Shown here: positions 7,217 through 15,228 of the stretch, in pieces
How the letters are laid out: every line of letters starts with the position of its first letter
How positions within the stretch are numbered: position 1 is the stretch's first letter
IMG/VR virus record: IMGVR_UViG_3300050015_000312
Location: 1-63,355 of that record
DNA from: a virus
Direction: 5' to 3' (one strand)
DNA length: 63,355 nt
Notes under the pieces: generated by a model
Told to the model about the DNA's origin: nothing
Databases searched by the model: none
The model's input: the letters and a program-made list of their open reading frames with translations, nothing else
Made by a program: the position numbers and the translations under genes

Positions 7217-7485
7217 CGAGCATCGTTGCAGCGTTGATCTTGCTCGTGGTCCTGCTGGTGGCCGTCTGGGTCATAGCCCCGCGACGCGGTTCTCACGCCA
7301 CCGCAATCCAGCGCCTGATCCGGGCGCTCTACCTCCTGGCCGCGTGGTTTCAGGATCTCGCCATTGCCATCGACCGCGGCTATCTGGCGTACCGCATGGA
7401 GCGGGCGCTCAATGAGATCGAGCCGGAGAATGAGCGGTGGGGCGGGGCGGAGTGGCGCGAGCCGGAGAGCGAGGCTGCGGCATGA
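7213..7485 (+). CDS. Single-pass membrane protein, 90 aa
   Basis: ATGA overlap start. An N-terminal helix (SIVAALILLVVLLVAVWVIA) spans the membrane and is followed by a basic then amphipathic cytoplasmic part with a second hydrophobic patch (LIRALYLLAAWFQDLAIAI). Function unknown. Confidence 0.55.
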   Translation: MTSIVAALILLVVLLVAVWVIAPRRGSHATAIQRLIRALYLLAAWFQDLAIAIDRGYLAYRMERALNEIEPENERWGGAEWREPESEAAA

Positions 7486-7814
7486 GCGACATCAACCCCA
7501 CCGCTCAAGACCTGCACGCAATCGACCAGACCATCGAGGCGGCCCACCAGGAGATGGGTGCCGCGCACGGCCGATCGGAGCGCGACGAGGACGGCCAGTA
7601 TTGGACCCGTAACCACGACGAGGTTATGAAACTGGTCCGCTACGTCAACCAAGCCAGCGCCAAGATCCAGCAACTCGACGCTCAGGTCTGGGTACTCGAA
7701 AAGGATTTGCGGGAAGCGCGCGGGGCAGCCCAGAGGCGGCTCTATGCTGCCGTGCTCCTACTGGTCGTGCTCCTTGTTGCGGCGCGCATCGCTCTCGATA
7801 GGGGGCTCCTGTGA
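7482..7814 (+). CDS. C-terminally membrane-anchored protein, 110 aa
   Basis: Starts in an ATGA overlap. A soluble helical N-terminus with a coiled-coil tendency (ASAKIQQLDAQVWVLEKDLR) ends in one membrane helix (LYAAVLLLVVLLVAARIAL). It pairs with the N-anchored protein just upstream; the two could form an envelope complex, which is inference. Confidence 0.55.
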   Translation: MSDINPTAQDLHAIDQTIEAAHQEMGAAHGRSERDEDGQYWTRNHDEVMKLVRYVNQASAKIQQLDAQVWVLEKDLREARGAAQRRLYAAVLLLVVLLVAARIALDRGLL

Positions 7815-8176
7815 CCGCAACCGAGAGGATACCAGCGATGCCGCACACAATCACCCCCGATCAGATCCGCGCCGGCCAGGTCGTCCGCGTGACCCGCAAC
7901 GGAGTTCCGCTACGCTTCCGGGTCGATCGCGCCGGTCAGGCCTGCGTCGTGCTGCACCGCATCGGGGCTACGCTGCCTGTCAATGACGCGCGGACATTTC
8001 TGGCGCTCTGCGGTCCCGCGCAACCGGTGAACGACAGTGGGCGGTGGCTGCATCAGGGCCTTGGCCTTCCGGAGGCTGGCGGGCTGGCGTGCATCGCCAC
8101 GCGGCATGGCGACGAGCTGCGGGTGGGCGGCGCGGCGGTTGCGGTGGAGTTGGTTGCGGACCCGAGGAACAACTGA
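7811..8176 (+). CDS. Early protein, about 112-121 aa
   Basis: GTG 7811 overlaps the previous stop (GTGA); ATG 7838 is an alternative start giving MPHTITPDQIRAGQ. Beta-rich sequence (VVRVTRNGVPLRFRVDRAGQ) of unknown function, directly before the ParB-like gene. Confidence 0.5.
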   Translation: MTATERIPAMPHTITPDQIRAGQVVRVTRNGVPLRFRVDRAGQACVVLHRIGATLPVNDARTFLALCGPAQPVNDSGRWLHQGLGLPEAGGLACIATRHGDELRVGGAAVAVELVADPRNN

Positions 8177-8177
8177 A

Positions 8178-10361
8178 ATGAATGAGACACAAGGCTTCAA
8201 GCTGATTCCGCTCGCGCAATTGCACGAGTCGCTACTCAATCCGCGCCGGCATTTTGACGAAGCGCGCATGGCCGAACTGACCGACAGTGTGCGGGTTCAT
8301 GGAATTCTGACCCCGTTGCTGGTCCGGCCGAACAGCGATGGCTACGAGATCGCAGCCGGCCATCGCCGCTTCCGGGCCGCTCTGCGCGCCGAGCTGGCGG
8401 AGGCCCCGGCTGTCGTGCGGGCGATGACCGATCAGCAGTTCGTCGAAGTGGTCACGATTGAGAATCTACAGCGCGAAGACGTGCACCCGATCGAAGAGGC
8501 CGCAGGTTACCAGCGCCTCATCGGCAGCTACGGATACACGCCGGCGATGCTGGCCGAGCGCGTTGGCCGCAGCGAGAGCTACATCGCGAAGAGGCTGGCG
8601 CTGACTCGGTTGATCGAGCCGGCAAAGTCAGCGTTTCTCGAAGGCAGAATCCAACTCGGGCATGCGCTGCTGCTCGCGCGGCTGCAACCCGACGACCAGC
8701 AGGAAGCGTTTAAGGAGGCACTATTCGAGCGAGGCGAGCGTTGGGGGGGCGGAAAGCGGGTAAAGGTCACTCCGGCCGCGGTGTCCGTGTCATCACTCGA
8801 CGACTGGATTCGCGAGAACGTGTACCTCGACCTGAGTTCCGCCGCCTGGCGCAAAGACGATGTGACGCTGCTCGCCGGCGCGGGGGCGTGCATATCCTGC
8901 ACAAAGCGGAGCGGTGCGAACGGCCTGCTTTTTGACGACGTAAAGAAAGGCGACATCTGTCTGGACGCCGAGTGCTTCCACCAGAAGCGCGACAACCACT
9001 TGATCGCGGTGCAGAAAGCGGCGGAAGAAAAAGGCACGCCGCTGGTCCGGATCGCGCGCGAGTACGTGCCTGACGCTTCAAAGCAGGGCGTGCTCAGCAC
9101 CGGAGCGTACCACCTGATCTCCGGAAAGACGGACCGCTGCGAGTATGCGGAAAAGGCTGTCATCGCAGTGGGCTCACGCGAGATCGGGAAGATCACGGAC
9201 ATCTGCCGGACGAAGGCGTGTAAGAAGCACGGCAATTGCCTCTATGGCTCCGGAGTTGCCGGCGGCCAGAAGACCTCGGCGGAGATGGCGGAAGAGCGAC
9301 GGGAGCGCCTGGCAAAGAAAATCGACATCGCGGCCCGGCAGGAAGTTCTCAGGGATGCAGTCGGCCAGATTCCATTCAATCCCGGTCCGCGCGAGTTCAC
9401 ACTCATTGCGCAGCAGATCCTGCCGACTGTGAAGTCCGAGGCGCGTAAGGCAATCGCGTACGCGTTCAGCGCTGAACATACTACCGATTGGGGAAAGCTC
9501 GAAGAGCGCATCGAGAAGATGGATCAGGGCGAAGTCGTGCGCTTCCTGGTTGCGTGCTGCCTGGCTGAAGGTGCGACGGAGTTCAGCTGGGAGAAGTCGA
9601 AGCAGCTGCTCTCGGACATGGCGCTCTCCTACGGTGTTCCGGTGAAGACGGTTTCTGAGCGAGTCGCGGCTCCGCTCAAGTTGAAGTTCGAGAAATCCGA
9701 GGCAGCCAGAAAGAAACGAGAGGCTGCGGAGAAAGCGGCGTCGAAGAAGAAAGCCGGGGCGATCTCGGATAAGGGTGAGACGAAACCCGCGTCTGCTGAG
9801 ACGAAGAAGGCGAAGCGCGGGACGACGGCCGCGACGGCCCGCGTCTGGCCGAAGCCGAACGAGCACGGGGTATACGATCCAAAGGATTGCATCAGCATCC
9901 CGTACCCGGGGAAGGATCTCGTTGCGCGAATACTGCTCGTTGAAACGGAGAATGGATGGATCGGAAGCTTCGAGGCGGGAGTGACCGACGCCGGGACCGG
10001 AGGCTTCCCGGGAGCAAAAGATCAGGCGTTTCCTTCTCAGATGGAGGCACTGGAACACGAGTGCACGGGAATTATCACGTGGGTCGGGAATGCGCGCGCC
10101 ACGCAGCGCTCGAATAAGTCCCTCGCTCAGCTGTCAAAACTTCAGAAGTGGGCCAGGAAGTTGCAGGAGGATGCGCGTGACGTCGGCGGCCAGCAGCGCG
10201 TGGCCTCCGGCGAGCGCGATCCAGCGGACCCAGACGTCCGCACCTGCCGAGTCTGCGGCTGCACCGACAACGACTGCCGCGGCTGCATCGAGCGCACCGG
10301 CGAGCCCTGCCACTGGGTAGCTCCGGACCTCTGTAGTGCGTGCGAAGGCGAGGAATCGTAG
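8178..10361 (+). CDS. ParB/Spo0J-like protein with C-terminal zinc-cluster tail
   Basis: 727 aa from ATG 8178. The N-terminal ParB domain shows the box LNPRRHFD, the CTP-binding-type motif AAGHRRFRAAL, ENLQREDVHPIEEA, and an HTH (YTPAMLAERVGRSESYIAKRL). A middle part has paired Cys (CISCTK, CLDAECF, CRTKACKKHGNC). After a Lys/Ala linker the tail ends with CRVCGCTDNDCRGC, a short motif seen in phage and plasmid ParB-like proteins. Possible roles are plasmid-like partition of a circular prophage or gene regulation. No ParA is seen, so partition is doubtful. Confidence 0.8.
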   Translation: MNETQGFKLIPLAQLHESLLNPRRHFDEARMAELTDSVRVHGILTPLLVRPNSDGYEIAAGHRRFRAALRAELAEAPAVVRAMTDQQFVEVVTIENLQREDVHPIEEAAGYQRLIGSYGYTPAMLAERVGRSESYIAKRLALTRLIEPAKSAFLEGRIQLGHALLLARLQPDDQQEAFKEALFERGERWGGGKRVKVTPAAVSVSSLDDWIRENVYLDLSSAAWRKDDVTLLAGAGACISCTKRSGANGLLFDDVKKGDICLDAECFHQKRDNHLIAVQKAAEEKGTPLVRIAREYVPDASKQGVLSTGAYHLISGKTDRCEYAEKAVIAVGSREIGKITDICRTKACKKHGNCLYGSGVAGGQKTSAEMAEERRERLAKKIDIAARQEVLRDAVGQIPFNPGPREFTLIAQQILPTVKSEARKAIAYAFSAEHTTDWGKLEERIEKMDQGEVVRFLVACCLAEGATEFSWEKSKQLLSDMALSYGVPVKTVSERVAAPLKLKFEKSEAARKKREAAEKAASKKKAGAISDKGETKPASAETKKAKRGTTAATARVWPKPNEHGVYDPKDCISIPYPGKDLVARILLVETENGWIGSFEAGVTDAGTGGFPGAKDQAFPSQMEALEHECTGIITWVGNARATQRSNKSLAQLSKLQKWARKLQEDARDVGGQQRVASGERDPADPDVRTCRVCGCTDNDCRGCIERTGEPCHWVAPDLCSACEGEES

Positions 10362-10363
10362 AG

Positions 10364-11092
10364 ATGGCCTGTCCAGCGGCTACCTCTCCGGTCCGGTTGT
10401 GCGCCTGTGGCCGTCCCGCGGCCGGCAAGTACGGCTTCTATTGCATCCCGTGCGGCGCTGCCCGACGACGCAAGCCCGCCATCTACGTTCCGACGCCGGA
10501 GATCGACCGGATGATCACGGAAGCATACGGTCGGAATCGCAAGTTTGGCAACCGCACGGCCATCACGACGGCCGCCCGTAAGATCGGTTGGCCCGCGTGG
10601 AAGGTCCATCGGCGCGCGATTGCTCTCGGCATTGCCCGCACGAAAGAGGCTCCCTGGAGCGCCGACGAGCTGGCCATTCTCTCGCGCTACGGCTGGATGT
10701 GCGACGACAAGCTCTCCGACAGGCTGAAGTCCGCGGGCTTCCATCGCACCGCGACGGCCGTTCACCTGAAGAAGAAGCGGATGCACATCCGCCGCAACGG
10801 AGATTGGTACTCAGCTACACAGCTTGCCGAGGCATTCGGAGAGGATTCGCACAAGATCATCAAGTGGATCCGCGCAGGCCTGCTACGCGGCGTGCGCCGC
10901 GGTACGGACCGGACCGAGCAACAAGGCGGCGACACACACCTGATTCTGCACCGCGACGTTCGGGAATTCGCGCTGGCGCATCCGGACGAGTACGAACTGG
11001 CGAAGGTCGAGAAGCGCTGGTTTCTTGAGTTGGTGACGGGCCGCGACCTGGCTGCCGATGAAGACGCGGCGATGGAGGTGACACTGCCATGA
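10364..11092 (+). CDS. DNA-binding protein with zinc ribbon and HTH/Myb-like repeats
   Basis: 242 aa. An N-terminal CxC...CxxC ribbon (LCACGRPAAGKYGFYCIPC) precedes two HTH-like segments (KIGWPAWKVHRRAIALGI; APWSADELAILSRYGWM) and a third near the C-terminus (ATQLAEAFGEDSHKIIKWI). Such multi-HTH proteins are usually phage regulators; here late-gene activation is a possibility but untested. Confidence 0.6.
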   Translation: MACPAATSPVRLCACGRPAAGKYGFYCIPCGAARRRKPAIYVPTPEIDRMITEAYGRNRKFGNRTAITTAARKIGWPAWKVHRRAIALGIARTKEAPWSADELAILSRYGWMCDDKLSDRLKSAGFHRTATAVHLKKKRMHIRRNGDWYSATQLAEAFGEDSHKIIKWIRAGLLRGVRRGTDRTEQQGGDTHLILHRDVREFALAHPDEYELAKVEKRWFLELVTGRDLAADEDAAMEVTLP

Positions 11093-11397
11093 CCAACCAC
11101 AAGTCCTACCGAGACCCATCCGGCCACTTCATCGGCCGGAGCCAGATGCTCAGCGCCTGGGGCGTCACGCTCCTGGATTGGATCTGCATCAACGACGAAC
11201 TGATCTGCTTACTCATGGTCGGGCTCCGCTTCTGCGAGCGACAATACGCGGAATCTCTCCAGATGGCCGCGCGGGAGGTGCTCTGTGTGGACCACGAAGA
11301 GCCGCTGCCTGCCTGGGAGATGCGGAGAGCGGCCAGGTGGGAACGCCGGCGAGACGTGCTGATTGAGGCGCTAAAGAAATTGCGGGAGGTGGTGTAG
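11089..11397 (+). CDS. Early protein, 102 aa
   Basis: ATGA overlap start. Helical, with LLDWICINDELICLLMVGL, then a basic C-terminus (RRAARWERRRDVLIEALKKL). Unknown function. A possible 11-aa peptide follows at 11398-11433. Confidence 0.5.
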   Translation: MTNHKSYRDPSGHFIGRSQMLSAWGVTLLDWICINDELICLLMVGLRFCERQYAESLQMAAREVLCVDHEEPLPAWEMRRAARWERRRDVLIEALKKLREVV

Positions 11398-11429
11398 ATG
11401 CCAATCAGCGAGCAGAAAGGCGGTGCCGA

Positions 11430-11804
11430 ATGAGCGCGTGTGATTTCGCTTTAGGCGACTTCGAAGGCGAGTCATTCGAGCTTTACTGCACAAGGATGCT
11501 CACCGCGCGGCGTGAGCATAAATGCTGCGAATGCAGTGGTGTAATCCCACGCGGGGTGCAGTACGAAAACGTCGTCGGCAAATGGGACGGCGAGTTCTCG
11601 CGCTATAAGACGTGCTTACTGTGTGTTGAAATCCGCGATAAGTTCGGCAGCAGCGGATCGACCTTTACAACGCTCTGGGAGGAAGTCGTAGACGGACTGT
11701 TCCCTATGATGAATTTCGGGTGCATGGATGGACTCTCCACCGAGGCGCGCAACGTCCTTATTCAGCGCTGGCAGACATGGAAGGGGCTGTTGCGAACAGC
11801 TTAG
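11430..11804 (+). CDS. Treble-clef-type zinc protein, 124 aa
   Basis: Carries C-C-x-x-C (KCCECSGVIPRG) and C-x-x-C (TCLLC) separated by about 27 residues, the spacing of a treble-clef zinc fold found in many phage nucleases and regulators. No HNH histidines are evident. First of a run of Cys-rich genes up to the integrase. Confidence 0.6.
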   Translation: MSACDFALGDFEGESFELYCTRMLTARREHKCCECSGVIPRGVQYENVVGKWDGEFSRYKTCLLCVEIRDKFGSSGSTFTTLWEEVVDGLFPMMNFGCMDGLSTEARNVLIQRWQTWKGLLRTA

Positions 11805-11832
11805 CGAAACGCCGGGAAGAAGGAACGAGACT

Positions 11833-11976
11833 ATGAGCCAATGCTTTAGATGTAATGGAACCGGACAGATCTGCGATACCTGCGGAGAGCCCGAATGCGC
11901 CTGCACTTGCGAGGGCAAGGAGCTCGACGAGCAGACCTTCAGTGACTGTCCAGACTGTAAAGGAACGGGAGAATGA
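11833..11976 (+). CDS. DnaJ-like zinc mini-protein, 47 aa
   Basis: Holds CxxCxGxG-type units (CFRCNGTGQICDTCGE and CPDCKGTGE), the cysteine-rich repeat of DnaJ, with an extra CACTC in between. A GAAGAAGGA purine run lies upstream. Stand-alone DnaJ zinc repeats are common in phages. Ends in an ATGA overlap. Confidence 0.6.
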   Translation: MSQCFRCNGTGQICDTCGEPECACTCEGKELDEQTFSDCPDCKGTGE

Positions 11977-12053
11977 CCCCAGACGAAGAGGCCCTATTAG
12001 CAGATCTCCCCGAGCCCTTGTGTGAGATGGACGCCGAGGAGACGGCAGAGTGA
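11973..12053 (+). CDS. Tiny acidic protein, 26 aa
   Basis: ATGA overlap start; highly acidic (MTPDEEALLADLPEP). Only the operon pattern supports it. Confidence 0.35.
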   Translation: MTPDEEALLADLPEPLCEMDAEETAE

Positions 12054-12135
12054 GTGGAACCGCTGGAAGAGATGCTCTGACCGGCTGGATGCCATCCGCG
12101 CCACCATCGCCGGGGAGGGCCGCAAGGATGCGTGA
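12022..12135 (+). CDS. Tiny protein, 37 aa
   Basis: GTG start in a third frame. It encodes a plausible helix (EWNRWKRCSDRLDAIRATIA) ending in GEGRKDA, nearly the same C-terminus as the gene ending at 12557 (GRKDA). Its stop overlaps ATG 12128 in the same way that the 12557 stop overlaps the next gene. The shared ending hints that the junction was duplicated. Start uncertain. Confidence 0.4.
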   Translation: MRWTPRRRQSEWNRWKRCSDRLDAIRATIAGEGRKDA

Positions 12136-12358
12136 TAAGCGCGCAAAGAAGGTGAACTTACCAACCGGACGCGATCCGGTGTCTCAACTCTACCGGGCCG
12201 TGGTGCGCTACGTCGAGTCGATGGGCGGCAGCGTGCTCGTGGTGGGTGGAATACAAATCCTGAGATGGCCGGGAGAGAGGGCGGGCAGTTTCATGGTCGG
12301 GGTGAAATGTACGGGCAAGCTGGATTTAGCCGCATTCCGGGAGGTCCGCAATGGCTGA
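12128..12358 (+). CDS. Small early protein, 76 aa
   Basis: ATG 12128 is preferred; a GTG at 12050 would add 26 residues. An alpha/beta pattern (AVVRYVESMGGSVLVVGGIQ, FMVGVKCTGKLDL) resembles small phage proteins of unknown function. Overlaps the next gene by 8 nt. Confidence 0.5.
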   Translation: MRDKRAKKVNLPTGRDPVSQLYRAVVRYVESMGGSVLVVGGIQILRWPGERAGSFMVGVKCTGKLDLAAFREVRNG

Positions 12359-12557
12359 GCCGCACGCGAAACTCGTATCCGACATACCGCAGTTACAGCG
12401 TGGACGCGTTTGGTGCGTCACCTGCGGAGCAACACGGAAGGCGAACGTGGAAGAGTATTTTCGGAACGGCTGGCCCAAATGCTGCGGGCAGACCATGACG
12501 ATTGACTCTCCAGGGGAACGGCGGGCGCTCGCCAGGGTGGGCCGCAAGGATGCCTGA
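12351..12557 (+). CDS. Zinc-ribbon mini-protein, 68 aa
   Basis: C-x-x-C (WCVTCGATR) and C-C (KCCGQTM) pairs with a short spacer form a probable zinc ribbon. Stop overlaps ATG 12550. Function unknown. Confidence 0.5.
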   Translation: MAEPHAKLVSDIPQLQRGRVWCVTCGATRKANVEEYFRNGWPKCCGQTMTIDSPGERRALARVGRKDA

Positions 12558-12801
12558 GCGAGTACGCCTCGTGATGTACAACCCGCAGCGCCAGCTACTC
12601 GAAGAGCTGAGCTATCCGGGAATCACTCAGCGGAGCGTGGCGCTCACGTACGCCTTCATTATGAGGCAAGAGGGGGATTCTGCGAACTGGCCCAAAGTCA
12701 ATCGCGCCATCACCGACAAATGGAAGGGGCGCACCGCTCTTGAACGCATCAAAAGAATGGCGTGGAAGGTACTGCTAGGAGAGATTCACTCACATGCCTG
12801 A
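12550..12801 (+). CDS. Small early protein, 83 aa
   Basis: A helical, basic C-terminus (PKVNRAITDKWKGRTALERI) could bind nucleic acid. Overlaps neighbours by 8 nt on both sides. Unknown. Confidence 0.5.
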   Translation: MPERVRLVMYNPQRQLLEELSYPGITQRSVALTYAFIMRQEGDSANWPKVNRAITDKWKGRTALERIKRMAWKVLLGEIHSHA

Positions 12802-13066
12802 AATCTGCACGATCTGCCATCAGCAGATCCGGCCGGGGGAGCCCAGCGACACGTTCCAATCCGAGACGTATCACGAGGATCCAGACTACTGCGTCGCGGC
12901 CGTGGCGCGGCGGTGCGCGGAGATCGCCCATGAGATCAGCCGAAAGCACTGGTCCGATTACAAGGGCGGAGAGCATCGCGGAGATCCTCATTATCAGGGC
13001 CTATCGGATGGAGCAGCAGAGGTCGAGGCGGCACTCCGCGCCGAATTCCCGGAGGTGAAGCCGTGA
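12794..13066 (+). CDS. Zinc-binding-type protein, 90 aa
   Basis: N-terminal CTICHQQIRPGEPSDTF with H and C later (YHEDPDYC) makes a LIM- or treble-clef-like site, followed by a helix (AVARRCAEIAHEISRKHW). Overlaps the GTG start of the next gene. Confidence 0.5.
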   Translation: MPEICTICHQQIRPGEPSDTFQSETYHEDPDYCVAAVARRCAEIAHEISRKHWSDYKGGEHRGDPHYQGLSDGAAEVEAALRAEFPEVKP

Positions 13067-13224
13067 AGTGCGATTGCTGCGAATATCCGCTCGAAGATTG
13101 CGAGTGCGACGACATGTATCCGCCGCCGTGCGCCAGATGCTTCCACTGTCACAAGCACTGTAAATGCGGAGCCGCTTACATCCCGGCCGGTGAAACCATG
13201 CCAATTCGCCCAGAGGCCAAATAG
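13063..13224 (+). CDS. Cys-rich mini-protein, 53 aa
   Basis: GTG start in a GTGA overlap. Ten cysteines in 53 residues (CDCCEYP, CECDD, CARCFHCHKHCKC), enough for two zinc sites. Function unknown. Confidence 0.5.
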   Translation: MKCDCCEYPLEDCECDDMYPPPCARCFHCHKHCKCGAAYIPAGETMPIRPEAK

Positions 13225-13226
13225 CT

Positions 13227-13613
13227 ATGTGCTGCACGTCCTATCGTCGAACCGCCGCTGACCACCGCGCCACCCTCGAAGCCAAGCGCGCCGAACTCCA
13301 GGCACGCCTCCGGGACCGGGTGCCCATCGAAGTCGAGCGTCACGCGGATCCGCTCGACGACACCTGGCAGCTCGCGGCCCGTGAGGTCGCAGCCGGCACG
13401 TTCACCCACGACACCGCGCTGCTGTGCCAGGTCGAGGCGGCTCTCGCGCGGATCTCGGATGGGAGCTTCGGCGTCTGCTCCTCGTGCCTGGAAGCGATAA
13501 GCCCGGCGCGGCTCCGGGCGGTGCCGTGGGCAGCATTGTGCCGGCCATGCGCTGAGCTGGTAGAGGACGAGCGGGCCGCGGCGGAAGTGGCGTGCGGAGG
13601 GCTGAGCGAATGA
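13227..13613 (+). CDS. DksA/TraR-type zinc-finger protein
   Basis: 128 aa. A helical N-terminal hairpin (EAKRAELQARLRDRVPIEVE) is followed by CSSC-x17-CRPC, the DksA/TraR C4 zinc finger (YGVCxxC...CxxC pattern). DksA-family proteins enter the RNA polymerase secondary channel and change promoter choice, so this may retune host transcription. Stop overlaps the next ATG (ATGA). Confidence 0.75.
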   Translation: MCCTSYRRTAADHRATLEAKRAELQARLRDRVPIEVERHADPLDDTWQLAAREVAAGTFTHDTALLCQVEAALARISDGSFGVCSSCLEAISPARLRAVPWAALCRPCAELVEDERAAAEVACGGLSE

Positions 13614-14050
13614 GCCCACGGCAAGGTCCGCCGCAGTTGACGGAGCAGCAGATCTCGGAGCTGGGCGGATACTCGCCCGAGCAGGTCGCGTCGATTACTG
13701 GTATTTCGGTCCCCACGCTGGCGAGTTGGCGCAGTCAGCGAAAAGGCCCGCCGTACCGCAAGTACGGCCGCTCGATCCGGTATCCAGCCCAGATACTTCG
13801 AGAATGGTTAGAATCGCAGACCAGAGGCTTCAATGAAGAACAAGGACGGACAGCGAGACGGGTTACGGGTACGGGGCGGAAAGTGGACGTACCGCATTTG
13901 GGTGCAAGGCCGGTGCTACCCAGGCACCACCGACTTGGCCGCCACCGAACGCAACAGGAGCGCCGCGATTCGCGACCGGGAGGAGCACAGGCGGGCGATC
14001 CTCGAGGGCCGCGAGTTTCGACGCAAGCTGGAGATCATCCCGTTCAATGA
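13610..14050 (+). CDS. HTH protein, possible excisionase
   Basis: Starts at an ATGA overlap. Residues about 20-60 (YSPEQVASITGISVPTLASW, then RKGPPYRKYGRSIRYP) form the winged MerR/AlpA-type HTH typical of excisionases. The frame stays open until 14050 and overlaps the integrase by 218 nt. Its part beyond about residue 75 is Arg/Pro/Gly-rich and looks like an out-of-frame reading of the integrase, so the functional protein may be the first 75-80 residues. Confidence 0.65.
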   Translation: MSPRQGPPQLTEQQISELGGYSPEQVASITGISVPTLASWRSQRKGPPYRKYGRSIRYPAQILREWLESQTRGFNEEQGRTARRVTGTGRKVDVPHLGARPVLPRHHRLGRHRTQQERRDSRPGGAQAGDPRGPRVSTQAGDHPVQ

Positions 14051-15113
14051 GGCCGCTGAGGGCTTCCTGAAGTGGGTGGATGGCGAATACCGGGAGCACC
14101 CGCGCAGCGCCAAGCGAATCCGCGGCAGCTTCACCAGCCTGAAGAACTTCTTCAAGCGGCGCCCCGTGTCAGCCATCACCGCCGGGAGCATCGAAGACTA
14201 CAAGGCGCACCGCCGCACCGATCACGAGGTCAAAGAAGTCACGCTACGGCACGACCTACACGCGCTGAGCTTGTTCTTCCAGTACGCCGGGAAGCATCGC
14301 TGGTCCCAGGACAATCCAGTGGACGACGTCGAGATCCCGAGCGATGCCGAATCCGTCCGAATGCACGTTCTGACGCCGGCAGAAGAGAGCGCCTATTTTG
14401 CGGCGTGCCTCCGCGGAAAACGCAAAGTAGAAATCAAGGCGCACAAACGCAAGGGCGCGGTTCCCATCAAAGCGCACACACGCACCGTCGAGGGAGATTT
14501 TCGGAACATGCACGACCTCGGGCGACTGATGCTCAACCAGGGTTGTCGGCCGGAGGAGTTGCTTGAGCTGCGCAAGGACGCGGTGGACATTGATCACGGC
14601 CTCCTGCGAATCGCGCGCGGCAAGTCGAAAGCGGCTAAGCGCACCCTGAGACTCACGCCAGAGAGCGCGTTCATCCTCGAGGCGCGGATGCAGGGTGACA
14701 GCCCGTGGGTCTTTCCGAGCCCGAAGCGGGCGGGCCATCATCTGACGAAACTCAACACTGCGCACGACAAGGTCATCAAAGAAACCGGGCTCGCTTTCGT
14801 CATCTACGACTTCCGCCACACCTGCGCCACCAGGTGGGCCGAACGCGGAATGGACCTGGGAACCTTGGCGAAGCTGCTCGGGCATTCCAGCCTGCGGTCG
14901 GTCATGAAGTACGTTCACATCTCCCAGGAGCACATGAATCAGGCGATGGAGCGGTACGGCGAGGGGCACCCGGAGAATCAGACTTCAACGTCCGAGGTCG
15001 GTCTGAGGTCGGTTGCGGCGACAAAAGAGGGCCTTTCAGAGCAAATGAGCGTCATCGAGCACAAAGCAACTGGTGTTCGCAATCTTCAGGAAACAAAAGG
15101 GAAAATCCAATGA
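13833..15113 (+). CDS. int: Tyrosine recombinase (phage integrase)
   Basis: 426 aa. The N-terminal arm-binding part is basic (LRVRGGKWTYRIWVQGRCYP). A SAM-like core-binding domain covers residues about 70-165. The catalytic domain has the Arg of box I (GCRPEELLEL), the R-H of box II (YDFRHTCATR, Arg328), a GH pair (LLGHSS) and the nucleophile Tyr360 (MKYVHIS). It catalyses insertion at the attP immediately downstream, which carries a tRNA-Cys 3' end. A 60-residue tail beyond the catalytic domain is encoded by DNA that contains one copy of the arm-type repeat. Confidence 0.9.
   Translation: MKNKDGQRDGLRVRGGKWTYRIWVQGRCYPGTTDLAATERNRSAAIRDREEHRRAILEGREFRRKLEIIPFNEAAEGFLKWVDGEYREHPRSAKRIRGSFTSLKNFFKRRPVSAITAGSIEDYKAHRRTDHEVKEVTLRHDLHALSLFFQYAGKHRWSQDNPVDDVEIPSDAESVRMHVLTPAEESAYFAACLRGKRKVEIKAHKRKGAVPIKAHTRTVEGDFRNMHDLGRLMLNQGCRPEELLELRKDAVDIDHGLLRIARGKSKAAKRTLRLTPESAFILEARMQGDSPWVFPSPKRAGHHLTKLNTAHDKVIKETGLAFVIYDFRHTCATRWAERGMDLGTLAKLLGHSSLRSVMKYVHISQEHMNQAMERYGEGHPENQTSTSEVGLRSVAATKEGLSEQMSVIEHKATGVRNLQETKGKIQ
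14996..15013. repeat. attP arm-type direct repeat, left copy
   Basis: GGTCGGTCTGAGGTCGGT, identical to 15229-15246; each copy holds two GGTCGGT units. The pair flanks the tRNA-Cys core, as integrase arm sites do. Confidence 0.6.
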
Positions 15114-15118
15114 AATCA

Positions 15119-15168
15119 TGGAGGCGCGGGGGGGAATCGAACCCCCGAATAAAGGTTTTGCAGACCTT
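15119..15168 (-). other. attP: attP core: 3' half of tRNA-Cys (GCA)
   Basis: On the minus strand the sequence reads as the anticodon arm (stem AAGGT/ACCTT, loop CTGCAAA, anticodon GCA), a variable loop, the T-arm (GGGGG/CCCCC, loop TTCGATT), acceptor strand CCGCGCC, U73 and an encoded CCA. The 5' half (acceptor, D-arm) is missing. A phage copy of a tRNA 3' end five bases beyond an integrase gene is the standard attP arrangement; integration would rebuild the host tRNA-Cys gene. Confidence 0.85.
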
Positions 15169-15228
15169 TCACTTGGGGACGCAACTACCTTTTCCTGCAT
15201 CAACGCATAATCGAAAACTCTCCATTGC

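Noticed and set aside
9174-10058. A 294-codon minus-strand frame
   Set aside because: Lies wholly within the ParB-like gene; no motif and no ribosome-binding site.
8178-10361. A plasmid-like ParAB partition system
   Set aside because: No ParA-type ATPase gene is present in the window and no canonical parS sequence was noticed, so only the ParB-like protein is reported.
15119-15168. A functional phage-encoded tRNA-Cys
   Set aside because: Only the part from the anticodon arm to CCA is present; the acceptor 5' strand and D-arm are missing, as expected for attP.
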